A stretch of DNA of 64,000 bases from Mansonella perstans. Its lineage: Eukaryota > Nematoda > Chromadorea > Rhabditida > Onchocercidae. A program made the translations under genes and the position numbers. The stretch is taken from contig JBAMDO010000086.1 of NCBI GenBank assembly GCA_037074765.1, positions 162,488-226,487 on the forward strand, given 5' to 3'. Each line of letters begins with the position of its first letter. Position 1 is the first letter of the stretch. The notes under the pieces were generated by a model that was not told the origin of the DNA, did no database searches, and saw nothing but the letters and a program-made list of their open reading frames with translations. This document shows, one piece after another, positions 10,890 through 22,717 of this stretch.

Positions 10890-12700
10890 CAATTTACCAC
10901 AATTACCACTACCAGCTGATCCGAATTATGGAGAGAATTCTGGAGCGGCTTCGATGCTGCAGTACATCTCCAGATATTCAAAAAATAAATTATGTCTGAA
11001 AGGAAATATTTTATAAGTTGTTAAAGGTTATGATATTGCTCCAGAAAACTACGACATTATAAAAATAGTTTTGATCGAAATTTACTGTAAAGAAATAGCT
11101 CTGCAGTGAGATATTATTCTATCAGCAAATATGATCGAGAATGAATAATAATCGTCGGAATTACGGAAAAAATATTTCGACAACTAGAAGCAATGGGTGA
11201 GAATTTGGATCATTCTAGCATCGAAATTATTATTTAAAATGGTTTACCGGTTTAGATATTAGAAAATTTTAAAAGGAATCTGGTTACTAAACTCCGACAG
11301 ATTCTTGGAAGAACTAGTCCAGAGGAATGAAGTTGTACTGATAATAGAGAAAAGACGTCTACTTTAACCGCAATTGGAGCGGCTCAAGTCAAACGGTAGT
11401 TATCACAAACTTAGGGAGTAATGATGTAAAAAGACTTTGTTTATTTTGCAACGAAGATCATTGGGATGATCGGAATATCAAGATGACGAAAAAATTCCAC
11501 CACAAAGTAATTATGGGTCATTTGAGAAAATTGGTGAGTGCCTAAATTGCTTACAAAGGGGCCACATAGCAAAGCGTTGTCAAAAACTAAAGAAATTATG
11601 CTTTCATTGCAAAGGACGATATAACTTAATGCTATGTAGCAACTATTTTGCGAAGATACTACACCTGAATAACTACGAGAAGAAAGGTTGGAAGCAACAG
11701 TGACGAATAGCACTTAGCTGAGCAAAGACAACCAAAAGGGTAAAAGAATTTTACTTCTTATAAGGAAATTAGCGTCAAAAACCAAAGGCCACGAAATTCC
11801 AAAACGAAGGCGTTGGAACTGTTTGACTTGGGCCCGCAATTATTATTCATTTCAGTTCAATTTTAATTTAATACAAAAGGGTCACATATTCAAGAAGAGC
11901 CAGGAGTTAAGTATTCCATCAAATTCGGCAACAGTGCAATCACAGAAATGCAACTAAACTAAAACCAAGGTTGTTGATATGAGGGAGACCGAAAATCATC
12001 ACTTGCAAGGTTAACGTAGTATGCAATCACTCACGAATAAACTGGAAGTGATCGAAATTTGACAACAAAAACATTAATTCTAGAATAGAAGAGAAAAACT
12101 TAGAGAAGGGATAAGCTTAAAAGAAAAAGCTATTCGAGATACTGACCGATATCAAAGAAATCACCATGTTCATCCAAGATCAGATCAAAGATCAAACTTT
12201 TCATTGCAAAAACTTTTCATTATCCAAGACCAGATCAAACTTTTCATTTTTCAAAACTTTTTTTTCATTAGTGGGAGAGCCTCAGGCTTGTGGCACCAAT
12301 TTGTTGTGAAAATTTTTCCAGTAAACAAAGTCACGTGTTGAAATACATGTGTGGGCATAGACGAACGTGTGATTCTTAATCACGCTCTTGCACTTGTTTT
12401 ATTGTTATTATTGCATTAAATGTCGGGAAAGTTTTTGTCTCGTGGCATCAAAAATATTTTCTGTCGTGAAAGTTGTGTTGAGTTGAAGACGAGAGGCCGG
12501 GTTGTATCGAATATTGTGAGCTTTAAGATGCGTTAGGACGAGAAGCCAGCTTGTATACCTTTATTTGAAAAATATAGAATGAAAAACGAATGAATGAATG
12601 AATGAGTGCAAGCGTGACTGAATTGAATTGAATCTTCTTTTTTGCTTGATACAGCTGGATTTATATACTGCTAGAAGTAGGAGTGGTTTACAACGGAAAC
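10890..12700 (+). mobile_element. Decayed BEL/Pao LTR retrotransposon (gag, protease remnant, putative LTR)
   Basis: Broken frames on the plus strand match BEL/Pao Gag: a stretch near 10925-10960 of the type W-R-E-F-W-x-x-F, then GYDIAPENYDIIK (about 11025-11070), RQLEAMGEN (about 11180-11205), and a zinc-knuckle region (about 11430-11640) with CLFCNEDHW, ECLNCLQRGHIAKRC and CFHCKG. From about 11800 a protease-like segment reads ALELFDLGPQLLFIS, close to the FDxGSQ active-site motif of this family. Many stops and frameshifts show it is dead. No reverse transcriptase or integrase follows; the sequence jumps near 12100-12270 to an imperfect 50-bp tandem repeat and then to a non-coding stretch (about 12290-12700) that I read as a probable LTR. 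The outer limits are approximate. Confidence 0.75.
12127..12270 (+). repeat. Imperfect tandem repeat inside the retrotransposon remnant
   Basis: Two diverged units of about 50 bases, each built on ATCCAAGA(T/C)CAGATCAAA followed by AACTTTTCATT. It lies where the internal region of the BEL/Pao remnant passes into the putative LTR. Confidence 0.6.
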
Positions 12701-12930
12701 TGTTAAGACCCAATTAACATATAAGTATCTTAATAAGATCCAATGTGAAGATTAGGATGCGAAATTTAAATGAATATTCATGAAGTGATTGTTAGGAAAG
12801 GAATTTTTTGTATAAACGGAAACAAAGATATGGGCAAAAAATACATCTGGCATGCAAAAATTACATCTGGCATTTGATAGGAAATAAATCTAAGGAATGT
12901 AAATTAAACAAATAAAAAATGAGATAACTG

Positions 12931-13197
12931 ATGAATCATGGAAAACATTCCCTTTTAATTTGTATAAAATTTATTTTAATTTTCGCGACTTTCGCGACAT
13001 TAAATACACTGATGTATTACAAGCATTCATCTGTGAATTCTTTCATTGAAAGCGAATCAGCTAAACATTTTTCTCTGTATCCTCACATACAATTCAACAA
13101 AGAATTCGTTCACGTGAAAAAATTCTTCAACATCAATTTGATAATTGACACGTGCATCAAGGTAAAATACGAGATGCAAGTGTCGCATAAACGTTGA
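12931..13197 (+). CDS. Possible first exon or remnant of a type II membrane protein
   Basis: An ATG frame of 88 codons. Residues about 8-30 form a strongly hydrophobic stretch (LLICIKFILIFATFATLNTL) after a short basic N terminus, as in a signal anchor of a Golgi enzyme. A good donor, AAG followed by GTAAAA, lies in frame at 13161/13162, so the coding part could end there. I could not find a following exon before the 4EHP gene at 13858. It may be an exon of a lost gene, cargo next to the retrotransposon, or chance. No family recognised. Confidence 0.25.
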   Translation: MNHGKHSLLICIKFILIFATFATLNTLMYYKHSSVNSFIESESAKHFSLYPHIQFNKEFVHVKKFFNINLIIDTCIKVKYEMQVSHKR

Positions 13198-13857
13198 ACA
13201 TCGATGCTTGAGACGTCAATTTTTTCATTAAATGTCGAACATTTTTAACGAGAAAAGGTTTGGTAGCAGGTGTCATGAGATTATTGCATTATGAGGAGAG
13301 GGTTGAGAGCATCTGATAGTTCTCATAGTTTTGCTTGAATTTTACAACGTTTGAAGTTGCTCAACGATTTTGAGAGATTGGTATGTGATAGTGATAGGTC
13401 TGAACAAGTCTGTAAACTCCAAGCAATGGCCTGAGATTAGTTGATGGAGCCTAATTTAATGTTCTTGGCTAAGCTGATTACTTTATAGAGCCTGTGATTT
13501 TGATATTCATGATCAATCAGGTCGAATAGTGTAGGCTTTTAAAACTATAAAATCTGTAGATGATATTAACAGTAGCGCCTTAGTGTAAAATTGATCAAAT
13601 GATGAAATAAAAATGAATGTATTGTTGTGTTGAGAAAAACAAAAAAAAGGCTAACGAATAATTTTAATTTCGTATGGTTTTTAATTTCAGTTCTTTTTAT
13701 GATTCGATTGATTTCGATTAATTAATTGCTTTTCAAATTAAACTATATTTTAGCAGGTGTTTCTTGTGCAGATCATTCCTTATCTATCTGCTCGTTAAGC
13801 GTGTACTCTGAATTAATCTGCTTTATGTTAGGTTTGCTTGCTAAAGAAGAATTCAAA
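13198..13857. other. Upstream region of the 4EHP gene
   Basis: No supported exon. Several acceptor-like sites (TTTCAG near 13690 and TTTTAG near 13754) precede the 4EHP start and could serve trans-splicing or a 5' untranslated exon, but I cannot choose between them. Confidence 0.3.
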
Positions 13858-16011
13858 ATGTCTAGTGATGAAAATATACCCGAAAAGAAAGAAGAGTTGC
13901 AACAACAACCAAGATCAGATTTAGCACTACTAGTGGTATAGCTTTGATTATTTATTTTTCGTCTTAATTATTCGTAAATTAGATGCTTTTCATTTCCGTG
14001 GAAAATGTTACTTAAATTCTAACCAACGCAATCTTTGACGAGGTGACTATTGAATGTACCTAGTATCTAGTATATTCCAGTTATGGATGTAAAGTTCAAT
14101 AGTATCTCGTCTATAGGACCAGACATCATTTGCAGGGCTCCGCTTGAGATATTATAAGATTCAACCCTTATTGATCTATTGCTTTATCAGATAACAGGTT
14201 ATTTTCATTCAGTAATCATTGAGATTACACTAAAAGTAAGTTGCAGTTGTCTTTCTAGAAACCGACTTCATGCAGTGACAGTGAGCATCCCCTAGAATTC
14301 ACATATGTTTTTTCCTATTTTGTACGACCGCAAGGGAAATTCGATCCAGAAGATTATGCTTTGTATGTTCAGCCAGTGGCTTCGTTTAATTCCGTGGAAC
14401 AGTTCTGGAATACATATTGTTTTTTAAAACGTCCTGCTGGTTAGTTGTTTCTTTAGCAAATGCTTGGCATTTGTTGTGGTCAGACCTTAAAAGTCCAAAT
14501 GAATTCAGTCATCCTCTAATTCTTCATAGCCTGGGGAGATTTTAAATGCTGTCCTTGGAGTTTTTGTAATATTTCTATTAGGAAGGTGACACAGAACAAC
14601 ATGAAGATAAACCTTTTTGGTTAAAATATTTCAGACTGAGCGTTGCTTAAAATAGGATTTTCTTTGTTTCACGAAAATGTGAATGAAGGTTGGAATCATA
14701 GGAACTGATATGATTTTTCTTGCAGTGAATCGAATTTCAGATATCACTGAGAAAGTAGATTTCCATATGTTTAAAGAGGGCATCAAACCTGTTTGGGAAG
14801 ATGATGCAAATCGAAAGGTATCATTTTGCATTTTTCGCACATTTAAGAAGATTGAAAATTTATTTTTAAACTGAAAATTACAGCGAATTGATTTGTTACT
14901 TACTTGTGTAAAGGAAAAAATCGCATTTCTTTATTTAGGGTGGTAAATGGATTTTGCGGCTGAAAAAAGGTTTTTCATCGAGAATCTGGGAAAATTTGAT
15001 ATTAGCAATGATTGGCGAGCAGTTCCTTGTTGGTGAGGAAATTTGTGGTGCTGTATGCTCCATACGTAATCAGGTTATTTGTACTTTATTTCAATAAAAA
15101 TTTGTTTTATCTATTTATGTCCCTCATGATTATAAAATGTTAACTCCTTCAACTAATTAGTTTTCATGCATCATAATAGGCTTTCTTTACTATTTTTTTG
15201 TCTTTATCTTGGTATTTTTTATGTATCTAGACTTCCGCAAAATTCAGAGACATTTAATTTATGACGTTGTGACTTGCCACTTTTTTTGTTGCCCTTTTCT
15301 TTGCTTTGAACATGCTGAATAGTTTATAATTTATTGGCAAAAATATTACTGAAGTTTTTAGTTTCGAATTCTCCGGTGAAAAAAATATGAGAATTGTTGC
15401 TTAGATTCATTTTTTTTTATAAATATAGCCATTTTTGCTTAATTATAGTTTTATTTATAGGAGGATATTGTTTCACTGTGGAATCGCACAGCAGGTAATT
15501 TGGCAACGACAAATCGTATTCGTGATACCTTACGACGGGTTTTGAATCTACCTCCAAATGCTATTTTGGAGTACAAGCGTCATGACGATTGTCTAAAGTT
15601 TGTTTTTGTGTGATTTAATCTCGTGAAATCTGGAGAAAGATCATTTAAATAATCATTTTAAATCAGATGCTGCTAAAAAGTTATCACATTTTGAAAGTGA
15701 TTTGGAAACTATAAATAAAAAGGCTGGAGGGTTTTTCTTTTTTTTTTTAAAGTTAGTAAATGATTTTGGAATAAGTGCAAGTATACAATTTCATTTTTAA
15801 TTTATTGTTTATGAATTTATTGCATTGAATCAGTTTTCATGAAAGGTTGAGCAAGAAAGGAACAGACATTTTGTTCTTTATTTAGATTTATGCTTAAATC
15901 TATTCATGTTTCACTTTGTTGGAGTTTGCTGTTGGATAAAAGTTTATTAAAATATATTACAGGGACCAAAGCAGTTATCGTCATACAAATGTAGACTTGC
16001 CAAGAAGATAA
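13858..16011 (+). CDS. ife-4: eIF4E-homologous protein 4EHP (eIF4E2 class; C. elegans IFE-4 type)
   Basis: Six exons: 13858-13935, 14259-14439, 14741-14817, 14939-15073, 15461-15597, 15963-16011; 218 residues. It binds mRNA caps weakly and, by family knowledge, represses translation of selected mRNAs because it does not recruit eIF4G. Seen: the EHPLEFTY start of the core (about residues 35-42), where canonical eIF4E has a cap-stacking Trp and this class has Tyr; VEQFW; Trp105 in KPVWEDD, the other cap-contact region; GGKWILRLKKG; the near-invariant run ENLILAMIGEQF, GEEICGAV and RIRDTLRRVLNLPP. This pattern fits 4EHP rather than eIF4E1. Exon 3 could instead start at 14726, adding five residues, but 14741 gives RPADIT, matching RPGDLT of human 4EHP. 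The last exon codes for a short tail, DQSSYRHTNVDLPRR. AATAAA lies at 16071-16076. The symbol is by analogy with C. elegans. Confidence 0.94.
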
Positions 16012-16070
16012 AATGAACAGTTGTTTATTGTATATAATGGATAGGCATTTCTTATGTGCTTCTTCACTGG

Positions 16071-16076
16071 AATAAA
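16071..16076 (+). terminator. Polyadenylation signal AATAAA of the 4EHP gene
   Basis: Canonical hexamer 60 bases after the 4EHP stop codon on the same strand. Others occur nearby, so its use is inferred from position. Confidence 0.5.
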
Positions 16077-19000
16077 ATTTTTCGTAATGTTCTCATTGTA
16101 AATTTATATTAAAATCCTGCATTCGCCTGAAATATTTTTAAAATTTCATTATTTCTCACTGCATAAATATATGAACCAGTATTTTAAAATCGTTAACGAT
16201 AAATGATGGCAATCATTGTGATAGCTAGCTGGATTTGAAGAGGAGGCGGACAACATGGACGAGGTCGCATAGGTAATCAGGTTTTCGTAGTAAATGTTAG
16301 GAATGGTAAAATCTTCAATTTAAATCAAAATTCGCGCAATTCATGTGGTAGGATAGGGAAACCAGAATTTGGAATCCTTTTGCTTATTTATTTCCACCAA
16401 TTAGTTGCGTCATTCTGTAAATATAATAAAGATTAGCATTGTTAAAAAAAAAAAAAAGAAAAAAAAAAAAAAACACGGTATTTAAAAATCCGGTAGATAT
16501 TTTGTTTCTGAACATTCACTTCGTTCCATTTACATCTTGGACAGCACGATACGACGACGACGACCAGCTGTTTCATTGTTTCGTTCACCTATATCAGGTT
16601 TATATAGTGTGAATTACACATATTTTCGCAAAAGTTAAAAATATTGTGAGAGATGATGAAGATTTAGTTAATTCTGTTCATGCTACTGAGGAATTCTATG
16701 TAGAATGTACAGTGATTTATGCTTTTACAATATGCATCACTCTTCATCATTATTGCTCCTTTGAAATCGAAACTTTGAAGCGCACGCTGTTCTCTCGAAA
16801 TTATTGCTGCACACGAAAACACATTAAAAACAATATGTGGTTTTGTTCTAGCAATGGCGTTTTTCATAATACTCATGATATTTTGTCTTTAGATGCTGAA
16901 GTTTATCGCGGTGGCGAGGTAATTTTGATTTGCAGAACTTTTATCAGTAATAAATCAGTCAAATGTCGAGATCACATTTACACGCATCAATGCTATTTTC
17001 TAGCTTGAAACATTGATCGGTGAATTTTTCTTCTTGTTATAAATTTTTATTTTTGATTTTTACTGCTGTTTCTTTAATTAAATAAGTCCTTTGTCTTTGA
17101 GTCTAATTTCAGAAACCTTTAATTTTTTCTTATTTGAACTTTTAAAAAACTTACATAGTTTTTATCAAAATTTTAACAATTTAAAGGATGAGAAGTTGAT
17201 AAATTGTTATTAAGTAACTATAAAGACAATTTTTTCATAGTTTTGCTTTTAGCATTCTGCTCTCTTCTTTCCCACATGAATTTCTCTTTCCATGAAAAGA
17301 TAACGAAGACCTTGAAATTCATTTGAGTACGAGCTTTATGGTGTTGGGAATTTCCGAATTTGCGCTGAGCTATTGGGCAATAGATTGTTCTTTGACCGTC
17401 ATTAATAATCGTTACTAATACATTTTTTCAAATCACAAAATTGGTCCAAATGCGAACAAGCACGAAACCTGTCACTATTAACCGCGACCACTTTGTCGTT
17501 CTGCTGTTTTTTTACTCTTTTTCGTGAGTTCATGTGAAAATTATTTTTAGTTTTTTTTTTTTTTTTTTTAGATTTTCTATAAATCTTTTAAAATTCGTAA
17601 TTTCTTTTACATATAGTGTAAATTTCAATATTGCAAAGAACACTGATAATGTCATTTCATTATTCTCATGGTCTTAGTAAAAAATCAACGAGTATACACC
17701 TATAGCTAAAGGAGTTTTCTGTACTTTTCTTTAATTATGTAGTGCTACCGTTAATCGTGATTTCACAAGTTTGATTATTTTGTTACTTGGTTAATTCTTA
17801 TCTTAAACGATTTTCACTTCTGTCTGGATAGCCATTATAACATAAATCATGAAAGCTCCAGTTTGAGATCTCGTTGACAACAAAACCGAAATTTTATCAT
17901 AAGATTGACAAAAAAAGCCATTTCACATCAAATTTTCAGGTATATCGAGTTGTGGTCCATGCAAACTTAGGGTCAATTTCTGATTCGAATGATCAGTTTC
18001 TGATTTTGAATTTTCTGATTTCGAATACCTGATAATGTCGAGCTTTTTTATGGAGTTATCTGGACTAATACGATACAAATTTTTTAATCTGATGTTTTCC
18101 CTTTCATAAATTAATCTGTTTGCTTTACAATTTGTTTTTCCTTGTGTTGGATATGGCTTTGTATTGTGGAATTCCAAATTTCTGACTCTTTACAAATTGG
18201 ATAAGTTCAAAAGGTTCAACCGCCAAAATAGTTGAACTTTTGCTGAACGTGCTTAACGAATACAGATGGCAATTTTAAGCTCTCCGTCTTGCTATTTATT
18301 TCGAGTAATACTTGGATTTTACGCTTTGACGTTGGTTTTTATTCCTTTTAATTAATTTTCTTTACTATCCTAGGGAATTTGCGACAGGAACCGTAATGCA
18401 GAAATGAAATTTAAGTATAAACTTTATGGTATTAATTTTTACTAATTTCTTCCTTGAAAAGAAGGATGTCGCATTGTTCATTTTCTTAAAAAGCGTACTG
18501 TTAAATTGATAATGTTAGATTAGTTTGTTAAATATAATTTTCAGGATTACCAATCGGATTAAGTTATCGAAATAGGTTTTCGGAATACTGCCTGTGTATT
18601 TTATCACAATTCTGCAACTTGTAAAAAGCGATTTGAGTCGTTGTAATAGCACTATAAACCAATTTCAGCAGATGTTTTTCGCCTTATTTTTTTCTTATAG
18701 AACTTTCATTCGACATTTATTTTTTCTTGACATTTGTGATTGAATTTTGCAACATTATTTTGGGCATCATTGGGTACATGTCCTCGTCAAGTTAGGTTAA
18801 CTAATATGGTAACATCTAATAATAATGTTAATGTCTACATAAAGATAATTTTGTTTTAGGGATTTCGGATTGAATTATCGTAACAAGTTTTTTCAGTGTG
18901 GATTCACAATTCCTTTTTCTTATTATACTAGTTCTGAATAGTTTTCTTTAAACATGTTTTATTTCCATGTTCCTTTTTACTGGAGCTTTTTGATGCGTTT

Positions 19001-21302
19001 AGTCCTATGGATTTTAACAATTCATGATAATAACTTGAAAAAAAAAAATGTCTGAATATACTCTATTAGTTGCGAAGATATGTTTTGAACTCGTAGGTTA
19101 CTGGTCGTTGTAATCATTGTAAATTATTTCATTTTTTTTTTTATAGCATTGAAGGAAATTAATAACGTTTTTGTAGCTCTCCTATATATTTACTTACTTT
19201 CAAAGTTTTCCTATTGTAATGTATGTTTCAAATGAAAAGGCATATTACGATTTCTGAATTAGGCAAATTTATGATTATTTTATAATATTCTAGTTCCATT
19301 TCAGTTATGTGCATAAGTTTATAATTTCAAATAGTCCAATTGAAATTATTTATTTTGATAAATTTTGAGGAATGAATAATTCCTTTAAAAATGCTTTGAC
19401 AAGATTTTGGATTACATGCTATGTGGTTAGGCGAAATAGAATTGTAGAACAGAGCTGTCTTTCTTTCATGCAAGCCGCTTGCCATCGAAGTTGTCACGAC
19501 TGGATGGTTTGTCACGGAGTTGACTCCCAAATTTATTAGTAGCAGTGCCTTATTAATAATCATAAGGCTCTACATGAATCTTATGATTTGACATTTTCAC
19601 TGAGCTATTATTTATTATGAACGAGCAAGGTACTGTGTATGTCTGTAACGTTATATCAACTTTGTTATCGTATCGTTATCAAGACTTTATTACACTGTCA
19701 GCCACTACCATCCCAAGCACTTCATTTCGCTCTTTGTTTTTTCACATTTTCTTATGCATCCTATTACGATCCATATTCATCAAAATTGGTGCAATTTTTT
19801 AAAATGTTATTATTTCTTGGGATGATTATCATTTGTAAATAGAAACTGTGACCATATTTCTACAATCTGTTTCAAGAAAGTTAAATTTCGGAGATTCATT
19901 TAAATTTGGAAATTTTTACTGTTCTCATCGAAGTACAAAATTATCAAGCAATAAACCAATACCGTGATAAAATTAAAGAACACTTATGGCAATGCATTTT
20001 TAATTCCATTTTTTAGCATCACTCTACTGTTGCGGAATTTTCATAGAGGAATTTGAAGTTGTTGGGCTGATTCGTTTACAGTCTGGTATTTGCATTCTCT
20101 GCCTACTGTTCATTTATTTTGCATAGATTTTCGCTAACTTCTAAAGATAAACTGTGTTTAGATAATACGGCGTTTAAAAAAATGAAATGAGGCAGTGTTT
20201 AAAAACAATTGTTTTCCATGTTTGAAGCATATTTGAAAGAATTAAAATCACTCGAAATTTGTTATCCTTATCTAACGCTTTTAGCTAGATGCTTGGTAAA
20301 TATGCGCTAATAAATCTGCAGGTACTTCGCTAATTGTTTTAAAACATCTGTTATGCAATCACACTAGCTAATAATTTAATTGTACACTTTTTCCTAAACA
20401 GTTCATATTTGAGTTCGTATTTGTCCCATTTACTAACCGTGTTTACTAAATTTACTAAATCTTGGCATCTTCGTCATATGTTTTATGTTGTGCCTTATTT
20501 TTATCTTGAAATCAAACGAGATTTTTTAGTTTTATCTAATCTCGAATTGTCCAGCTGAATCAAAGGAGTGCGGAAATTAGAGTCGGCTTCAGGGAATTCT
20601 TCAAGAAACATCATTTGTTAATCTTTATCTTATCAACTACTAGCTGCCATCCAACAGTATTAACAACATTGCAGTTGCTACCAGGAATCCAACTAAGAAT
20701 TGATCTAAATCTCTCGAAATTTAAGGGTAAACATTATTTTTGTTCCTTTTTGATTGTGAAAAAAATATTTTGACAAAGTCTTACCATAGATAGATTTGAT
20801 TACCTGAATAAGATTTTGTTTTTTTGAACGGTGAGCAGCTTCGCCAATATATTTCGGCATTTTGCTATCACCAAGAAAGTCCAACTAATATTCCTTCTTG
20901 TAACTCCACTACCGTGTGTAGTGGGAAACATGTGGGTATTGCACTGAAGTCTTTAGATGTTCTGCATCACGCTAAAATATGATATGCAAATAGTTCCTAA
21001 TAATAGGAAGTAGGATTTTGAATTAATAATGTTTTGCTAAATAAACGAGATGATAATTTAAAAGATTTATGTTTCATGTCCATTCATATCATGGTCATTT
21101 ATCTGTAATTTTATTTCTGATGCCCTTTTATTTTCATGTTATATGTAAATAACTTAAGTTGATATATTGCTAATATAGGGCCAAGCGAATTTCACGTGAA
21201 CAAATAGTTTGCATTGTCGCTTATTTTTATTATGAAATTTTTTAGTTTTGGTCTAGTAACAATCGTTATCGGCGTATTTAATTAGTAACAATTTTGCTCA
21301 AG
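16077..21302. other. Five-kilobase gap, mostly without supported genes
   Basis: A 121-codon open frame at 16646-17008 (first codon GTG) is the only long one; it has no recognisable domain. Inside it, at 16893, an ATG directly after TTTAG opens MLKFIAVAR before a GTAATT donor, which could be a first exon, but I find no continuation. A-rich (16445-16473) and T-rich (about 17550-17570) runs occur. From 17 to 21.3 kb I see only AT-rich sequence with short frames. Confidence 0.4.
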
Positions 21303-21975
21303 ATGGTTGATGAAAAGAAAGATTTGAAGAAATATACAATTGCAGAAGTTGCAGCGCATAATGATTCCTCGTCCACATGGCTAATCATCAATAATTACGT
21401 TGGTTTACCATATGCTTAGTTACATTTTGGTTTAAATTTAGGCTATGAATTTAATAAATTATCAGAAGAAGTTTCGTTCCGCCTTTTAGTTACGTTAATT
21501 AGATTTGTTCACTTATGTTGGAAAAATCAACTGCTTTAGCTATATGATATTTTCTATGATTGGTAATGACAGCCCCTTAGTTGTATTAACTATTACAACT
21601 GACAGTTGCAGTCATCTAGTTCAACTACCTTTGTAGGTCTATGATGTAACAAAATTTCTGGGAGAACATCCAGGCGGTGATGAAGTACTGTTGGAACAAG
21701 CTGGACAAAATGCGACAGAAAGTTTCAAGGACGTTGGTCACTCGCGGGATGCCGTAGAGATGACTAAAGACTATCTAATTGGCTATTTATGCGATGTGAA
21801 TGCAACAGAAGGTGCAGGAGATAAAACAAACATATCAACCGCACCAATTATCCCCAAAAACGTTGTATCGTGGCTAGATATCATATTCAGTGCAACGTGG
21901 AGTAATTTTCTAATTCCTTTAGCTATATCTGGTGTTGTATATCTTCTTTATCGAGGCGTGAAATCTGCTTTTTGA
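21303..21975 (+). CDS. Cytochrome b5, tail-anchored microsomal or outer mitochondrial type
   Basis: Two exons, 21303-21398 and 21637-21975, 144 residues. It is a small haem electron carrier that serves desaturases, hydroxylases and similar enzymes on the ER or mitochondrial outer membrane. Seen: [13 protein letters not shown] at the N terminus, [15 protein letters not shown], the first haem ligand His43 in EHPGG, the second haem ligand His67 in FKDVGHS, then the helix [13 protein letters not shown]. After a hydrophilic linker, residues about 118-137 form a membrane segment, followed by a short basic end (RGVKSAF), the usual tail anchor. The exon 1 donor is taken as TAC followed by GTTGGT because it restores the family pattern Asn-x-Val-Tyr-Asp-Val. 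Length is normal. ER versus mitochondrial location cannot be read with certainty. Confidence 0.95.
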
Positions 21976-22487
21976 CCCTAATTTTTGTCTTTAATGATTG
22001 TTCAGGGATTCAGAGAAAAAAGCAAGTGTTGTATTTTGTTCGCGTCATAATTTCGAAGCACTTAGATAGAAACTACATTCACCTTTATAATTCAATGTAA
22101 TGTTTATTTTTCCTTCTTCGATCTTAAAACAACCTTGCAACATACAAATGATTGTTATTAGATCTCTCTTCAAAGCAAGATCAGTGGACGGGATCCCTAA
22201 TATTACAGTTTATAACTATGATTGTTATTAATCAGAGAACTTGATTTTAAGCTTGTACATCTTGGTAATACGAGTTCAAATTTGAGTTTGAATTACAAAG
22301 TGATTCTTTGTTCGACGATATGTTACTCTGTGGCTCAAAGATATAGCTGTTGTTAGTGGTGAAGGAAAGGTATAAATCAGTAATTTTTGTTGAAATACAC
22401 TAATAATCATAATTTCATTACATATTGTAAAATTTGTACTACAAATTTTGTATTGTAGTATATAAGCTATAGTCGCTTTCATTAACT

Positions 22488-22491
<4 letters not shown>

Positions 22492-22521
<30 letters not shown>
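22492..22521. repeat. TA dinucleotide microsatellite
   Basis: About fifteen uninterrupted TA units. Confidence 0.95.
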
Positions 22522-22524
<3 letters not shown>

Positions 22525-22693
22525 GTGAGATGAATCCTATAAAATGAAAGAATAAGTTGCTTGATGAACCATTCGAGATATATTCCGTTGAAGAGTACAG
22601 CATCTAAAGATTGTATTTTCTTTAAAGTTGACCGGAAGCATGATTTAATGCTTTCCAATACATACAGCTTTTAAATTTATACGTTGTACTGGT

Positions 22694-22717
22694 AAAAAAA
22701 AAAAAAAAAAAAAAAAA
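22694..22717. repeat. A homopolymer, 24 bases
   Basis: Uninterrupted run of A. It could be a retrosequence tail, but nothing recognisable lies upstream, so I treat it as a simple repeat. Confidence 0.9.

Noticed and set aside
14726..14740. Earlier acceptor for exon 3 of the 4EHP gene
   Set aside because: It would insert five residues absent from 4EHP relatives; the acceptor at 14741 gives a gap-free match.
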